The position numbers and the translations under genes are program-made. Of a DNA stretch of 64,000 nucleotides, positions 38,264 to 49,800 are shown piece by piece. Source of the stretch: Annulohypoxylon bovei var. microspora (taxonomy: Eukaryota > Ascomycota > Sordariomycetes > Xylariales > Hypoxylaceae); NCBI GenBank assembly GCA_022836615.1, contig MU405212.1:434001-498000 (forward strand), given 5' to 3'. Numbering within the stretch: the first letter of the stretch is position 1; each line of letters starts with the position of its first letter. Below the pieces are notes generated by a model. It did no database searches. It saw nothing but the letters and a program-made list of their open reading frames with translations, and was not told the origin of the DNA.

Positions 38264-39368
38264 ATGAAGTTGAACATCTCTTACCCTGCCAATGGCAGCC
38301 AGAAGTTAATCGAGATCGAAGATGAGCGAAAGGTCCGAGACTTTATGGAGAAGCGAGTATGTCTAACCTAACCCATTCGTCGCCATCGTCGCGAAACCTC
38401 GAAATACAACTTGATCCATCCCAATGTCTATACCTACGAACTTCATCGCGTTCTCTTGGCTATTATCTGTTCGCTATCGTATGGGTTATGGAAATACTAA
38501 CACTGGTGTTTGTAGATGGGTGCTGAGGTTCCCGGTGACAACCTAGGCGATGAGTTCAAGGGCTACATCTTCCGCATCACCGGCGGCAACGACAAGCAAG
38601 GTTTCCCCATGAAGCAGGGTGTCATGCACCCTACCCGTGTCCGACTTCTCCTCGCCGACGGCCACTCCTGCTACCGTCCCCGCCGTACCGGTGAGCGCAA
38701 GCGAAAGTCCGTCCGTGGCTGCATCGTCGGCATGGACCTGTCTGTCCTCGCCCTCTCCGTCGTCAAGCAGGGAGACAGCGAGATCCCCGGCCTAACCGAC
38801 GTCGTCCACCCCAAGCGTCTCGGCCCCAAGCGCGCCACCAAGATCCGCCGCTTCTTCGGTCTCAGCAAGGATGACGACGTAAGTAAACCTTCACTCGTCA
38901 TCACCTACTCGGTCGTTGCTTCTGCGGGATGAGAGAGAAGAATCCCTTGCAATGAATACCACCGAGTAGAGTCTGAGAGGAATATCGTGAATATGGAAAC
39001 ATAGACGGCTAATGCTGTGGGTTTTTTCTGCTATATAGGTCCGAAAGTACGTCATCCGACGAGAGGTCCAGCCCAAGAAGGAGGGCAAGAAGTCTTACAC
39101 CAAGGCCCCCAAGATCCAGAGACTGGTTACTCCCCAGCGTCTCCAGCACAAGCGCCACCGTACTGCGCTCAAGCGACGACAGTCCGAGAAGGTCAAGGAT
39201 GAGGCGGTATGTTCAACCCTATTATATACGACTACTATTTCCTATATTCCTTGTACTAATGCTTCATTATAGAACGAGTACGCCCAGGTCTTGGCTAAGC
39301 GTGTTGCCGAGGTCCGCGCCCACAAGGCCGACGCTCGCAAGCGACGAGCAAGCTCGATGCGCAAGTAG
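38264..39368 (+). CDS. RPS6: 40S ribosomal protein S6 (eS6)
   Basis: Cytosolic small-subunit protein and the classic phosphorylation target at the C-terminus downstream of TOR. Four exons: 38264-38356, 38516-38878, 39039-39206, 39273-39368, all introns phase 0; 239 residues, standard length. MKLNISYPANGSQKLIEIED opens the protein. GNDKQGFPMKQGV, LLLADGHSCYRPRRTGERKRKS, RGCIVGMDLSVLAL and PGLTDVVHPKRLGPKRATKIRRFF are invariant eS6 blocks. The C-terminus RKRRASSMRK retains the RRxSS phosphoacceptor motif. Codon use is strongly C-ending, typical of high expression. Confidence 0.97.
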
Positions 39369-39960
39369 ATCCTTACAGGCGTTTGGTCGGTGTCTTCTAG
39401 TTCTTGCATTAGGGCATAAATCATGGCAATGGCTTGCGGGATGATAGGTTGCTGGTCCAAAAATAGCCAGGCATGAGTGTATTCCCGGAACCCAAAAAAT
39501 GAAAACGAGATTCCCAAACGACGTCTTTTCTATTTAATGTTCTTTATATTCGTAGTTCCGTATAGATACCAAATGTGATGCTATGTGACATGATGCTCCT
39601 TTAAAACCCGACATGCTCATTCCATTTCGCCATAACCCATGCTGTAATTGATGATATGCAGTATTGACATGTTTGTATATCCATGGGCAGATGCAGTTGT
39701 ACTATGTCGCATGAAAAAAACTCCCGTACGTATATGACCTCGATTTATGCTCTACGGCGTCTCGTTCCGTCTAGGCTCTTCGCCCCAAGTGATTTCCCAA
39801 ATGCAATTTCTCAAACTCCCCCAAAAAGAAAAAAAAAGGCGAAGGAGCCACCGAATTTCTCTAACGAAACGTAGCAATCTTCAGTTCAGTTTCGCGTCAA
39901 TACCGATATTCAACCCGTCCCCTAACACGTGCATGGTGGTGTGCATAACAATACAGCACG
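39369..39960. other. Intergenic between convergent RPS6 and PRPP synthetase
   Basis: 3' flanks of both genes; an A-rich tract at about 39822-39838 is the only low-complexity feature. No coding or RNA signal. Confidence 0.55.
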
Positions 39961-41387
39961 TTAGACCGGAGCGTGGGTGAATAGGAAACTAGGGGTTTAT
40001 TAGCGAATAGGAACACCGCAGGAAAATTGTGTCGAGTACGTACCTCACGCTCTCGCCGTTGTGAGTTCGTCGGATAGCTTCGGCTATCGTAGGGCTCACG
40101 TCGATCACTCTCAGTTTCTTGCACCGCTGGACCTTGTCGCCCAGGGGCACGGTGTTGGTGACGACGACCTGGCTCAGGCAGCTGTTGTTCAGGGTGGTGA
40201 TGGCGTCTCCGCTCAGGATGCCGTGGGTGACGACTGCGATGACCTCGCGTGCGCCGTGGTCCTTGACTGTGGCTGCTGCCTTACTATAAGGGGAGTATAT
40301 TAGTATCGTTACTTCGCAGGCGTGGGAGGTGGGCACATGTGCTTACGCTAAGGTACCGCAGGTATCCGCCATGTCGTCGACCAGAATTGCGACCTTGTCT
40401 ACCACGTCGCCGACTAGCACCATTCTACCTACGACATTGGGTCGGGGGCGCTCCTTGTGGATGAGCGCAAAGCCGCGGTCGAGACGGTCCGCAATGGATG
40501 TGGCCCTGTCGCACATGTCAGTATGTCTCGTTCCTGGCTTTCTGTATGGCGCGCGCATCGCAGTCGACCTACCTCTTCGCACCACCAGCGTCCGGGCTCA
40601 CGATAACCGTCTCCTGACCAGCAAGATTCTCCCGGATCCAGCGCAGGACGCTCGGTTCGGCGTACAGGTTGTCCACGGGAACGTTGAAGAAACCCTGGAT
40701 CTGCGAGGCGTGGAGATCCATTGTGATAACGTGGTTGCAGCCGGCGGTCTGCAACATGTTCGCGATGAGCTTCGCGGAGATAGGCGCGCGACTCTTGTCC
40801 TTCTTGTCCTGGCGCGCGTACGGGAAATTGGGAATTACGGCGGTGATGCGCCGGGCGGATGCTGTACGGCAGGCGTGAATCATGATTAGGAGCTCCATTA
40901 GGCCATCATTAATGTCACCCGGGGCAGTGGATTGCAGGATGAAGACTGCAAATACGATCAGTTTGGGGTCAAAATCAATCGCGCGGGAGAGACAATGGTA
41001 TCAAGAGGTGAAAGTGAAGCTGTACCATCCTCATCTCTAACTGATTCTCCGACTGTGACGCTGGTTTCCTGGTTTGAATAATTCAAACTCATAGTCTTTG
41101 CGATCTCAATGCCGAGCCTATAGATCGTCGATCGTTCATTAGCTAATATCCATATTCAATTGCTTCCTGTAGGATACCGATCTCTCCAATTTGGTCGTCC
41201 GAGCGTCTGGAGAGAAAAGCCATAGATAGCCGAAAAAACGTCATGTGCTTATTTCGTGATCGTCCGAAGCTGGGAAGGATTAATATTAGGAAATAACGAG
41301 TAAAACTTACCGATCGGCCACGGCTTTGGCCAGGCTCGGGTGGCTGTTGCCCGAGAGCAGTTTGATCTCGTTCGCCATGTCGCCCAT
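39961..41387 (-). CDS. PRS: Ribose-phosphate pyrophosphokinase (PRPP synthetase)
   Basis: Makes 5-phosphoribosyl-1-pyrophosphate from ribose 5-phosphate and ATP, feeding purine, pyrimidine, histidine, tryptophan and NAD synthesis. Six exons in transcript order: 41387-41311, 41117-41026, 40945-40573, 40505-40347, 40283-40044, 39988-39961; 322 residues, close to the usual 318. ATP-site residues lie in YARQDKKDKSRAPI (about 98-112). The metal-binding DLHASQIQGFF is at 133-143, SPDAGGAKR follows, and the PRPP loop VDDMADTCGT is at 223-232. The last exon contributes only the terminal FLFTHAPV. No long inserted non-homologous region is present, so this is the short, canonical class like yeast Prs2-4 and human PRPS1, not the insert-containing Prs1/Prs5 type. 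The exact paralogue number cannot be set from sequence alone. Confidence 0.95.
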
Positions 41388-43013
41388 AATGACTAGAGGA
41401 AGAGAGAGACCAGGCCGTGCTGGGTTTCCTCTGGGTTACTTAAAATTTTCGATCCTGCAGCGTCACAAGCAAGGAAAAAAAGAAAAAAAAAATTCCAAGA
41501 CAATCGCGCGCTTGATGCGGTGCCACCGACCAAGGCCGAGCCACAGTCCAATCGGGAGGAATCGCGGGGTTGCGTTCGAACTTTCCCCAATTGTGCTATG
41601 GTTAGACGGAGGGGTCTCGCGAGCTATTTCCGTAACTTTGCAATGAGATACAGCACGTGGCAACTTGAGAGCTCGTAAGTTAATAAGGCTTTGTTGCACA
41701 GCAGAAAAAAGATATTTTCGGAAGATTGAGCGGGAATGGAAGAAACCTGAAGACGTTGGACTATCCTATTTCTGTTGAATAGAAGAAGAAAAGAGAAAAG
41801 GCAAGGTTTAAAAGCTAGATTTCCAGATCAACAGCTATTCGTCATATTTTGAAGACCTGTTCTAGGCCATTAAGATCACGCAGAATTACCAAGACAAGGG
41901 AAAAGTTTGTCTTCTGATTCGGCGCTAATTTGATGGTTCCTAGCTCAACTTAAAGTGTCTGCAAGCTAACTTCCATAGGCTAGGACCATACCTTATCCAC
42001 TCTTATCAAACTTTGCTATATTTGACCTTGTTGAACATGAGCTCAAGACTTCAGAGCCGAAGTCGTATATATCTACTGACAAACTCTATATGCCGACACG
42101 TACGTAGTAAGTCATATTGGAATGCCTATGAGATGGGATTTTGCGGATGGTAGGATTTATACGGAGGCAAACTTGGAAACACATTCAAAAACGCCACCCA
42201 GTGCACGAGCCAACAACTTTATAAAAACCCTTTGTCTTTCCATACCTACATCAACTTCACTTGAGATCGTAATTCGTCCAATCATAAAAAATTCAAAATT
42301 CTTTAGAATAAATCTATTGATTAATTTAATTGTGAAGGCAATAGGTCACGTTACGTTGCGTGTAATACCCTGTGATGTATTACGATCCTGTTGTTGTGTA
42401 AACGTACAAGTTGCCAGTTTCCAAACCCATGCCAAGCGTAGCCTTATATGGCACAAGCCACACAAAGCCACAAAGCGCCCTTTGCCCAGTAAAACCCTTT
42501 TACTGCCAACAAATTGACTTTTGAATCGCTCTATTCCTCAAAAAAATTCCTTAAAACAACTCGTTGTGCCGATGTTTCGCTTACACGACTTAACCCCCTA
42601 TTTAACCCCTATTTGTATTCCCCATAAAACCAACACTCTATTTGCTTCGTCTATGAATTCGGTAAGTTTTACAAAGTCATGTATTAGTTCATTGCTGCAA
42701 GGTCGCGGAAATGTTAAATTTTCAAAATAATATATGCTGTGGACAGTCATTTCATTACTCAGATCAATTGTAACAAATGTTTCTCGGTAATGAATATATG
42801 CTAATTTTATAGGACTCACTTCATCTCACCGCGAAATTATGGAAATGTATGTGACAACCTCATTTCTATCCAACAATATATACATGTGCAACAAAAAAAT
42901 AACTTAACGAGTGACAAGAATGACATAACCGTACCCAATATATATCCCCTTGCCAATGAAGGCAAAACTATCTACACATCCCCAAGTATCAACGCTTCCA
43001 AATCGGTACCCCC
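41388..43013. other. Intergenic, AT-rich to the right
   Basis: No gene is supported. From about 42.2 to 42.95 kb the sequence is AT-rich with fragments of biased open frames, in keeping with decayed repeat DNA, but no element boundaries were found. The first 300 bases are the PRPP synthetase promoter. Confidence 0.5.
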
Positions 43014-43568
43014 TTATTTCCAGCTGCAGTTGACGAATGAGGCCCTGTTCCTAGCACCGGTGTGGGTCATCAAGCCGCAGAAGGTGATCTGGACCTTTCC
43101 GGTCTTCTTGTCCATGGCAGAGACGTTGACGACGATACGGTCCGGGCCGGGGTCGTCGGGGGTGGCGCCGGTGTACACCTTCTTGCTCGGCAGGATGGGG
43201 AACTCGTAGAGCGTGCTCTTGCACTTCTTGTCGAAGTTCGTGATCTCGTTGTTGCGGTTCTGGAACACATGCGGGTACTTGTTGGCGCCGACCTGCTTGC
43301 CGCGCGACTGGAGCCGGCCCGCCTGGTCCCCGGAGTCGTGCACGTTGCCCTTGTTGTACGCCTCCGTGGCGCAGGTCGCGCTCGAGGGGAAGTTGGTGTA
43401 GCTGTACTTGGGCTTGACCGCGCGGTCGTCGAGCAGGAACTCGAGGTCGCGGACGTCGATGGACTCTTCGAGTTCACGCACTTCGACCGTGTTCTCGACT
43501 GGGACGGTTAGGCCATTACCCAGGGAGAGGAGAAGGGCAGCGGTAAGGAGGGTGCTGATGGACTTCAT
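43014..43568 (-). CDS. Secreted T1/N1-family guanyl-type ribonuclease
   Basis: Single exon, 184 residues. The signal peptide is about residues 1-20 (MKSISTLLTAALLLSLGNGL). An acidic Glu/Asp-rich propeptide-like segment (about 21-50) precedes a basic mature domain of about 130 residues. All four catalytic positions of the RNase T1 fold are visible: His100 in KYPHVF, Glu122 in LYEFPIL, Arg144 in PDRIVVN and His169 in MTHTGA. Four Cys (66, 116, 164, 181) fit two disulfides. Known members cleave RNA 3' of G outside the cell; some larger relatives act as ribosome-inactivating toxins. The mature domain is longer than the ~104 residues of RNase T1 and has extra loops, so the target RNA is open. A TATA box lies upstream. 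Codons are strongly GC-ending, unlike the AT-rich flanks. Confidence 0.88.
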   Translation of the reverse strand: MKSISTLLTAALLLSLGNGLTVPVENTVEVRELEESIDVRDLEFLLDDRAVKPKYSYTNFPSSATCATEAYNKGNVHDSGDQAGRLQSRGKQVGANKYPHVFQNRNNEITNFDKKCKSTLYEFPILPSKKVYTGATPDDPGPDRIVVNVSAMDKKTGKVQITFCGLMTHTGARNRASFVNCSWK

Positions 43569-43676
43569 GATGAAAACTCGGGGGAAGTAGGAGATATTGG
43601 AATACTGGTTAATAAGTGAGTGATAGATGCTGTTGCTAATGAAGATGAGGATGATGAAGGCGGTAGGTAACGATCC

Positions 43677-43684
43677 TTTATATA
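43677..43684 (-). promoter_or_regulatory. TATA box of the secreted ribonuclease gene
   Basis: TATATAAA on the minus strand, about 110 bases upstream of the ribonuclease start codon; a good consensus TATA element at plausible spacing. Confidence 0.55.
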
Positions 43685-44634
43685 TTGTGAAAGTGCAATC
43701 ATCTGATCATGCTATCCCGTTCATCGAGTCCCTAGGAATCTCTATACCTCGGCCTACCTAGAAGAGCTCCAATCTTGCTCAGGGGTGTTACCAAAATAGG
43801 GATTCCTTTTTACGGCAATTTCTGGTTGCTGAAGCTGTTAAGCTTCTTACAATCATAGCCAGTGCCGCCATGCTAACTCGAATAGCCTTTCATGTTCTCT
43901 CATCAACATAATACAAACTGCCTTGCCAATTTAGCCCCCTCGATCCTATAGTAGAAAGGATTCTGAAAATGACACCGCCATTCGTGAACTGGTCCTAAAA
44001 ACAAATTGTGGCTTCAATAAAAAGAAATGAGTTGCACATTGCAAGTATTCAGCTTGCCGATCATCTCGATTGTGCAACATACTGCGAGCGCCTTAGGCTA
44101 TGGAAGGAAAATCATAGCTTCTCTAAGTGTTCGCACATACAGGTCGTGAGACACTTTAAATAGAACTAGCTCGACTTTTCTAATATATCATAAACGTCCC
44201 CTGCGCATAAGCGGCGCTGATATTCTAATCGGTTATATGCTTCCAATCACCGGCATTCCAGCTTATTGCGGCGCCGTCCGAGGAGAACCGATATTCGGCC
44301 GTTCTCTGTCCTATGCTGTGTAACGAATTTACCTAAGCCACATAAGCTGAGGCTTGCTGAGCTCACTCCGCATTCGCATCTCCTGTTTCCCCTGATTTTA
44401 ATCTTACAAGACTTCCTTTTCTAGTAATATCTGACTGACAATCTGATGTATTGCAGGGTACGTCATATGCGTATACCGAACCGACACGTGATCATCAAGT
44501 TGCAAAAGGGGCATAGCTTTGAAGCAGAAGTCTCCCGTTTTAAAATATCACGGCTGACCTTTCCTCGTATTTTCACATTCAATCATTTTTATCTTCCGCT
44601 TTATGTTCACCATCTACTAAGCGTCTCCGATAAA
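43685..44634. other. Intergenic, no gene seen
   Basis: Divergent upstream regions of the ribonuclease gene and the DUF3632-like gene. Pyrimidine-rich sequence from about 44.38 kb probably belongs to the promoter/leader of the latter. Confidence 0.5.
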
Positions 44635-45608
44635 ATGGCACCACCAATAGATTCATTCTTTGACAAAAGAATTGCAGATCGATGGGGCCCCAAGCGGAAT
44701 GAGTGAGATTCTGTCCTACCCCCTACTTTATCTATCGCGAGACTGCTAAATAACCGACAGGGCAAATGCTATTCGCGAGCTTCTCCATGGCAGTATCAAT
44801 CCCGAGGAGGCAGCTGCGAGTTTTACAAGCGACATCAGCGCATCCCGCACTGTCGAGGAAAGCAAAGGATCTCTATGGGGATTGTGGAAGCTACTCGAGG
44901 ATACAGCAAGAAAGTTTCCTGAACACCATACTAAGGTAAATATTGTCTAAGACATTTGGATAGTCCTGTTTCATGATCTAACCTTCTGAAGTTGGTCAAA
45001 CTGGTGGATGCCATTCGACAGCTCCCAGATCTCGTAATCCGAGGAGAAACAGCTGTTAAATGGCCCGAACTTCCTAAATTAGCGGAATTATGGGGAGAGA
45101 ATGTATTTGATCGTAAGTGAAAATCTTCACGCTCGTCTATCTATGAAGAGTTAACACTTTACCAGGGGACGAATTGACTTATTCTGACGAGATTGTCTCA
45201 ATAATTGCCTTCACAGCCCAACTCTGTGCCCGGCAACTTGTCGATGCCAACGATTTTCTATCAGCGGCGGAGCTAGACTTCTACGCGGCTTTTGAGAAGA
45301 CCCCACTAGCAAGTTCTGCTCTCAAAGCAGACGACATTCAGAGGCTGAACAGTAATGTGCCTATCGCGGCACAATGGATTATCCACGCCGGGGAGGTAAT
45401 TTATAACTGCGAGGAAGCTTTCGGCCTTGAGTCTAGAGATGGCTTATGGACGGGTCAACCTGGGTTTAGCTATGGTAGATGGAAGCTATGGAAGGAAAGA
45501 GCGGAATGGGTGTCCGGGCTCAATGGGGTGATTAGGCGTGAGACAATAGATGTGGCCAGGCAAATGGTCGAAAGGATGAGTCAGATCGAGAGCAACGATG
45601 CATCTTAA
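44635..45608 (+). CDS. DUF3632-like protein of unknown function
   Basis: Four exons: 44635-44702, 44761-44935, 44992-45112, 45166-45608; 268 residues, phases 2, 0 and 1 consistent. The protein is mostly helical by composition and lacks signal peptide, membrane segment and enzymatic motif. The C-terminal half has Trp-rich helices (YGRWKLWKERAEWVSGL) and an NVPIAAQWIIHAGEVIYNCEE block, resembling the large, uncharacterised fungal DUF3632 family. These are often multicopy and found in variable regions. The N-terminus MAPPIDSFFDKRIADRW was chosen because the next ATG would remove the first exon. It marks the left edge of the accessory island. Existence of the gene is well supported; the family name is moderate. 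Confidence 0.7.
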
Positions 45609-45744
45609 TCGTGTTAAATAACTCTCTTTTTTATTAATAAAACCTTTTTGAAGACTTTTATAGTTGATTAAAAAAGAAATTTCAAAAGCTCCAAATTATA
45701 TAAGTAGATACCTGGTACCTACCTACCTAGGTTTGCAACTTTAG

Positions 45745-46500
45745 TTAACTTCGCAGCGATCTATTCTGTCCTCCGCTTGTATTCGTTGAATGGTAAAGGC
45801 TTTTGGTAAAAGTTTCCCCAAAGGATTGTGCCATCATCATTGATTTTGAACAGAGGCGATAGTTGATTGATAGAAGTTGCATTTCCGCAATATTATTACA
45901 GTCTTTAAGTCTGTCTCTCTTTGGATAGGTAAACAACCCCACCCCCCCTTTTTTTTGTCTTCTAATGAACACTTCAACAAAAAGTGGAAGGTCAAGTACG
46001 ACAGCTATGTTGAAAGGTGTCCATTCTTCGTAGTTGTATCTGTTGATTAAACCGGCGTTGATTGCGATGTTGTGACGAAGGAGACTTCTGAGGAAAAACA
46101 ATAAACTCTTCATTTTACCAGGAATATTCCCCCCACCGATGACGAAAGCGTAATATACTAGAAGGTGAAGGACTGATTGACGTTGGTTCTGAATTGTACC
46201 AAAATCCAGGAAAGCGTGGTGATCTTAGAAATATTTTATGATACGCCAATTGAGCGAATAACCTAGACTGCTCGTGTGAATACGGTCGGCTAGAACTCAT
46301 GTAATGCTCTCGTTCAGGAGGGACCTGCCCTCCGATTTCTTTCTCTCTCTCTTCATCTTCTGTGTGTATGTCAGCACCATTTTCAACCATCATCTTAAAA
46401 ACGAGAGACTCCTCGCTAATTCTAATGTAATGGTGCAAAGGCATACGGCCGTGGAAGCGTACATCCGTATTATCGAAGACTATCAGTCTAGAGGTACATC
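45745..46500 (-). pseudogene. Decayed ankyrin-repeat gene, paralogous to the neighbouring kinase-ankyrin C-terminus
   Basis: Read on the minus strand, one frame gives GYSLNWRIIKYF, a stop (TAA at 46227-46225), HHAFLDFGTIQNQRQ, SVLHLLVYYA and, further on, LINRYNYEEWTPFNIAVVL and LPLFVEVFI. These line up in order with the C-terminal part of the intact kinase-ankyrin protein encoded at 46808-50310 (AYSLVNLEW, KLELGTTGGHQH, TVLHLLVQQA, LINIEDYNGVTPLRMAV, LPSLVERLL). Another ankyrin-like piece (PLHHYIRIS, MMVENGADIHTED) lies upstream in another frame. The internal stop, the frame change and the absence of any kinase part mark it as a pseudogene. It is head-to-head with its intact relative. Confidence 0.75.
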
Positions 46501-46510
46501 ATGCATGATG

Positions 46511-46590
46511 GCAGAAATAATTGGTGGCAGAAATAATTGGTGGCAGAAATAATTGGTGGCAGAAATAATTGGTGGCAGAAATAATTGGTG
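46511..46590 (+). repeat. Perfect 16-bp tandem repeat, five copies
   Basis: Five uninterrupted identical copies of GCAGAAATAATTGGTG starting at 46511, 46527, 46543, 46559 and 46575. It lies between the ankyrin pseudogene and the kinase-ankyrin gene, about 220 bases upstream of the latter's start codon. Perfect identity implies recent expansion and likely length polymorphism between strains. Confidence 0.95.
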
Positions 46591-46807
46591 GCGTATAGGA
46601 TGCGTAAGATTAAAAAATACGGCTTTCTGAGTAGAAAATTACAGGGCTATTACGGTAATCCGATATCCCCTAACGCATTTCGTAGTTAACGGATTTAAAG
46701 ACAGTGAAAAAAATCTATGCGGCACGAACATCGAGAGCTTTCTTCTCCTCTACCCCCCAAAATTAGGTACATACCTAAGTAGGTAATCTGCTATCCAATG
46801 TAGCGCG

Positions 46808-49800
46808 ATGTCTAGCGACCAAAGCGACAATATCTCCTACCGGCAACGTCGGCCTTCTTTCACAACATCTACTACCAATTTGATAGTAGAGAAGTTACAA
46901 TCCAGAGGTGATGCTACTCCTGCCTCACCAAATCTAGTACTACTCACAAAACTGGTGCGAATCATTACAGTTCGCAATATCACCGAGTTTAGCTTGAACT
47001 TCGGTCGCAGAGAAACGCTCGGCGAAGGTGCAACCTATCATGTTTCTAGAACGAATGCCGATACGTTACAGGATACCTTCCGAGGAAAAGAGAAAGAATA
47101 TATCGTGGCGGTAAAGGTGGCCAAGCTGAATATAGGCCGATCCTTAAAAGATATGGGAACCAACGAAACAGAGCACCGTAGACTCAAAGTTATCATATCC
47201 GAACTCGACATGCTTTCCCGGCCCTCTGTGAGGGAGCACCCTAATATTGCATCTTTGATGGGCTTTTCCTGGAATGAGACGACTTTCGGTTACGCTCCGT
47301 GTCTTGTAATGGAACTTGCAACGCTGGGAACTGCCCGAAGCTTCACGACTTCCAAGGGTCAGGCGCTCTCCGACCTAGAGAAACTAACACTATGCCGCGA
47401 TATTGCCTCCGGTCTTAGCTTCCTTCACGCACACAGCATAGTCCACGGAGATGTTAAGCAAGATAACGTTCTAATATACGAAGACAAGAACGCCGCTGGA
47501 GGTTTTATTGCTAAATTGTCGGATCTTGAACGATGTCCCCAAGCCAGCGAATCCCAGACGTATACAGGAACCACACTATACAATGCACCCGAGGTACTGT
47601 CCTCTAGTCGCGGTTCAATAAAACCTGACATGCTTTGGCGATGTGACGTTTTTTCTTTTGGCTTACTGTCTTTTGAGGTCCTTGCCTCCCTGACATGGAG
47701 AAGTGTTCTCCAAAAGCAAAATGAAACGCGATCCACCGAGAGAGGTATGCCTTGTGGATGGATGTGTCTTCTATATTATATACTTATGTTTTGCATAGTG
47801 GACAATGAAACCCTTACATTGGCACAGGAGTCTATTCAAAATAATTGGTCTTTCTCTAAGGAACTACAATGCGTTTGCTTAGAGATTTTGGCAATTACGT
47901 TGACAGATGATCCGATCCAAAGACTACCCCTGACATGGAAAGGGGTTGCCAATATTTTATCACTTACCGAGTAAGTTAATGTATTTTCTGCCGACAAGAC
48001 ACTCTTTTAACTCAAGGTCTACTAACTCATGTCAGTGATAATCCCTATATGCCCAGAGATGACGTTGAAACCCCATCCCACGACGATTTATCATTTTCGG
48101 TATGTCAGGTTACTTTACATCTCACTCCAGATTTGAGAATAATTACCAGCTAATTGTAGCCACAGATTTCAGAGATACATTCTAGTGTTGGCACAATTCT
48201 TAAAGATAGGCTTGGCGATGCTCTTCTATCCGATCTGAACCACACAACGACAAATGCAGAAAGAGATTCTAGGCAGCGAGGGAGTGCAGCATTCGAATCG
48301 TTTCTCTTATACTCAAAAGGTCGATATGGACCGCACAAGAGTGCTCGAGATGCATTTGAACTTCTCAAAACAGCTGCTGAATTTCAATACGGTCCGGCGT
48401 TCGTTGTTGGCAAGAGGATATTTGAAGCAAATGGGTTTGAAGAAAGCCTTCCGGATATCTTACTCAAAGGCCCGCATGATCGCGACCTCCATCAGACTAT
48501 TACCCAACTGGAATGCCTGCCAAATGACGAGTATTATTCCTCTGCTGTGAGAACTTTCTGGATTCCCAAATTGAAGCTTGATGCGCTCAAAGTCCTGCCC
48601 CCGCTGGCGATCGAGACATCACTAGGATCTACTTCTAGTCTTGGCTCGATGATACAAGATTTACAGCTTCGTAATGGGAGCGATAAATTCTTAATACATC
48701 ACGCTATTTTAAAAGGGGACTACATAGCATGCGAATTGCTGGTGCAGTCGCATTGCGATATCAACACTCGGATGCCCGGCGGTATGACACCTCTGCATCT
48801 CGCATGCCGCTCTGCTGAGGTTGATATAGTCAAACTCTTACTCCGCCACCATGCTGACGTAGGTCTAAATGATGATGGTAACATATCACCATTGCATTGG
48901 CTTGTCCTTTTCTTAAACGAGGACATTCAAGATATGATCAGACTGCTGAGTGCTGGTTGTGGAGATCGCAAGAGAACAATTGCCTCATCCAAGTCCAGTT
49001 ACCCAGTATTCTTCGATAATCTTGGATTAACACTCGTTGGCACACCTCTTTCCTGGGCGATCGATTGTGGCAATTTCACCACGGTCCGAGCTATGCTCAA
49101 CGCCGACTTGACTCCATTCCCTAGCAATTTAGGATTCCCGCAATATCTTTCACAGGCCGCTAGTATTGCGTGTGTCAAAAGTGTGGAATATTTCCTAGAG
49201 TTCTGTCCTGGCCTGTCTATAGAGCATATAAACAGGGTGTACAGGGCAGTCGGCTCTGGTGGTTGTGACATCACTCGCTGGTTGATGCATGGAAAGTCCT
49301 ACAACAAGGTATATGGTAGAGTTTTCGACCTCCTCGAGAAATTTGGATTCAAGATACCCTTGATTCCAAGTGACATGGACAATGTCCCCCGGTTGTCTCT
49401 ATTGGGTTCTGCTGTCATAAGTTATAATATACCACTCATCAAAGAGCTACTTGGAAGAGGAGCCAGGATCAACGATCATAGTCAGGTACATACAGCCCTC
49501 GGGTGGGCCTTCACGAGCGCGGATGCCACTGGACCTCAACATAAGGTAATTGACACAATCAAACTACTCCTAGATAATGGAGCCGCTACTAGTCCTGATA
49601 CGCCGCTCCACAAAGCCTGTACCTTCTTCGTGGGTCCTAATATACTCCGTTTGTTGGTCGATCAAAATCCACAGAGCGTTAATATAGTATATCACGGCTT
49701 CACCCCACTACTTTCCCTTCTAAGTTTGGATATTAAAGACGATCTCATGGCCAAAATCGAGATTCTAGCCAGTCCCCCAAACGCCGACTTAGACATCGAG

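Noticed and set aside
42122..42517. 131-codon plus-strand frame in AT-rich DNA
   Set aside because: Composition and lack of motifs fit decayed noncoding sequence.
43062..43511. 149-codon plus-strand frame opposite the ribonuclease
   Set aside because: Val/Leu/Arg-rich mirror of the GC-ending codons of the ribonuclease gene, whose catalytic motifs are unambiguous on the minus strand.
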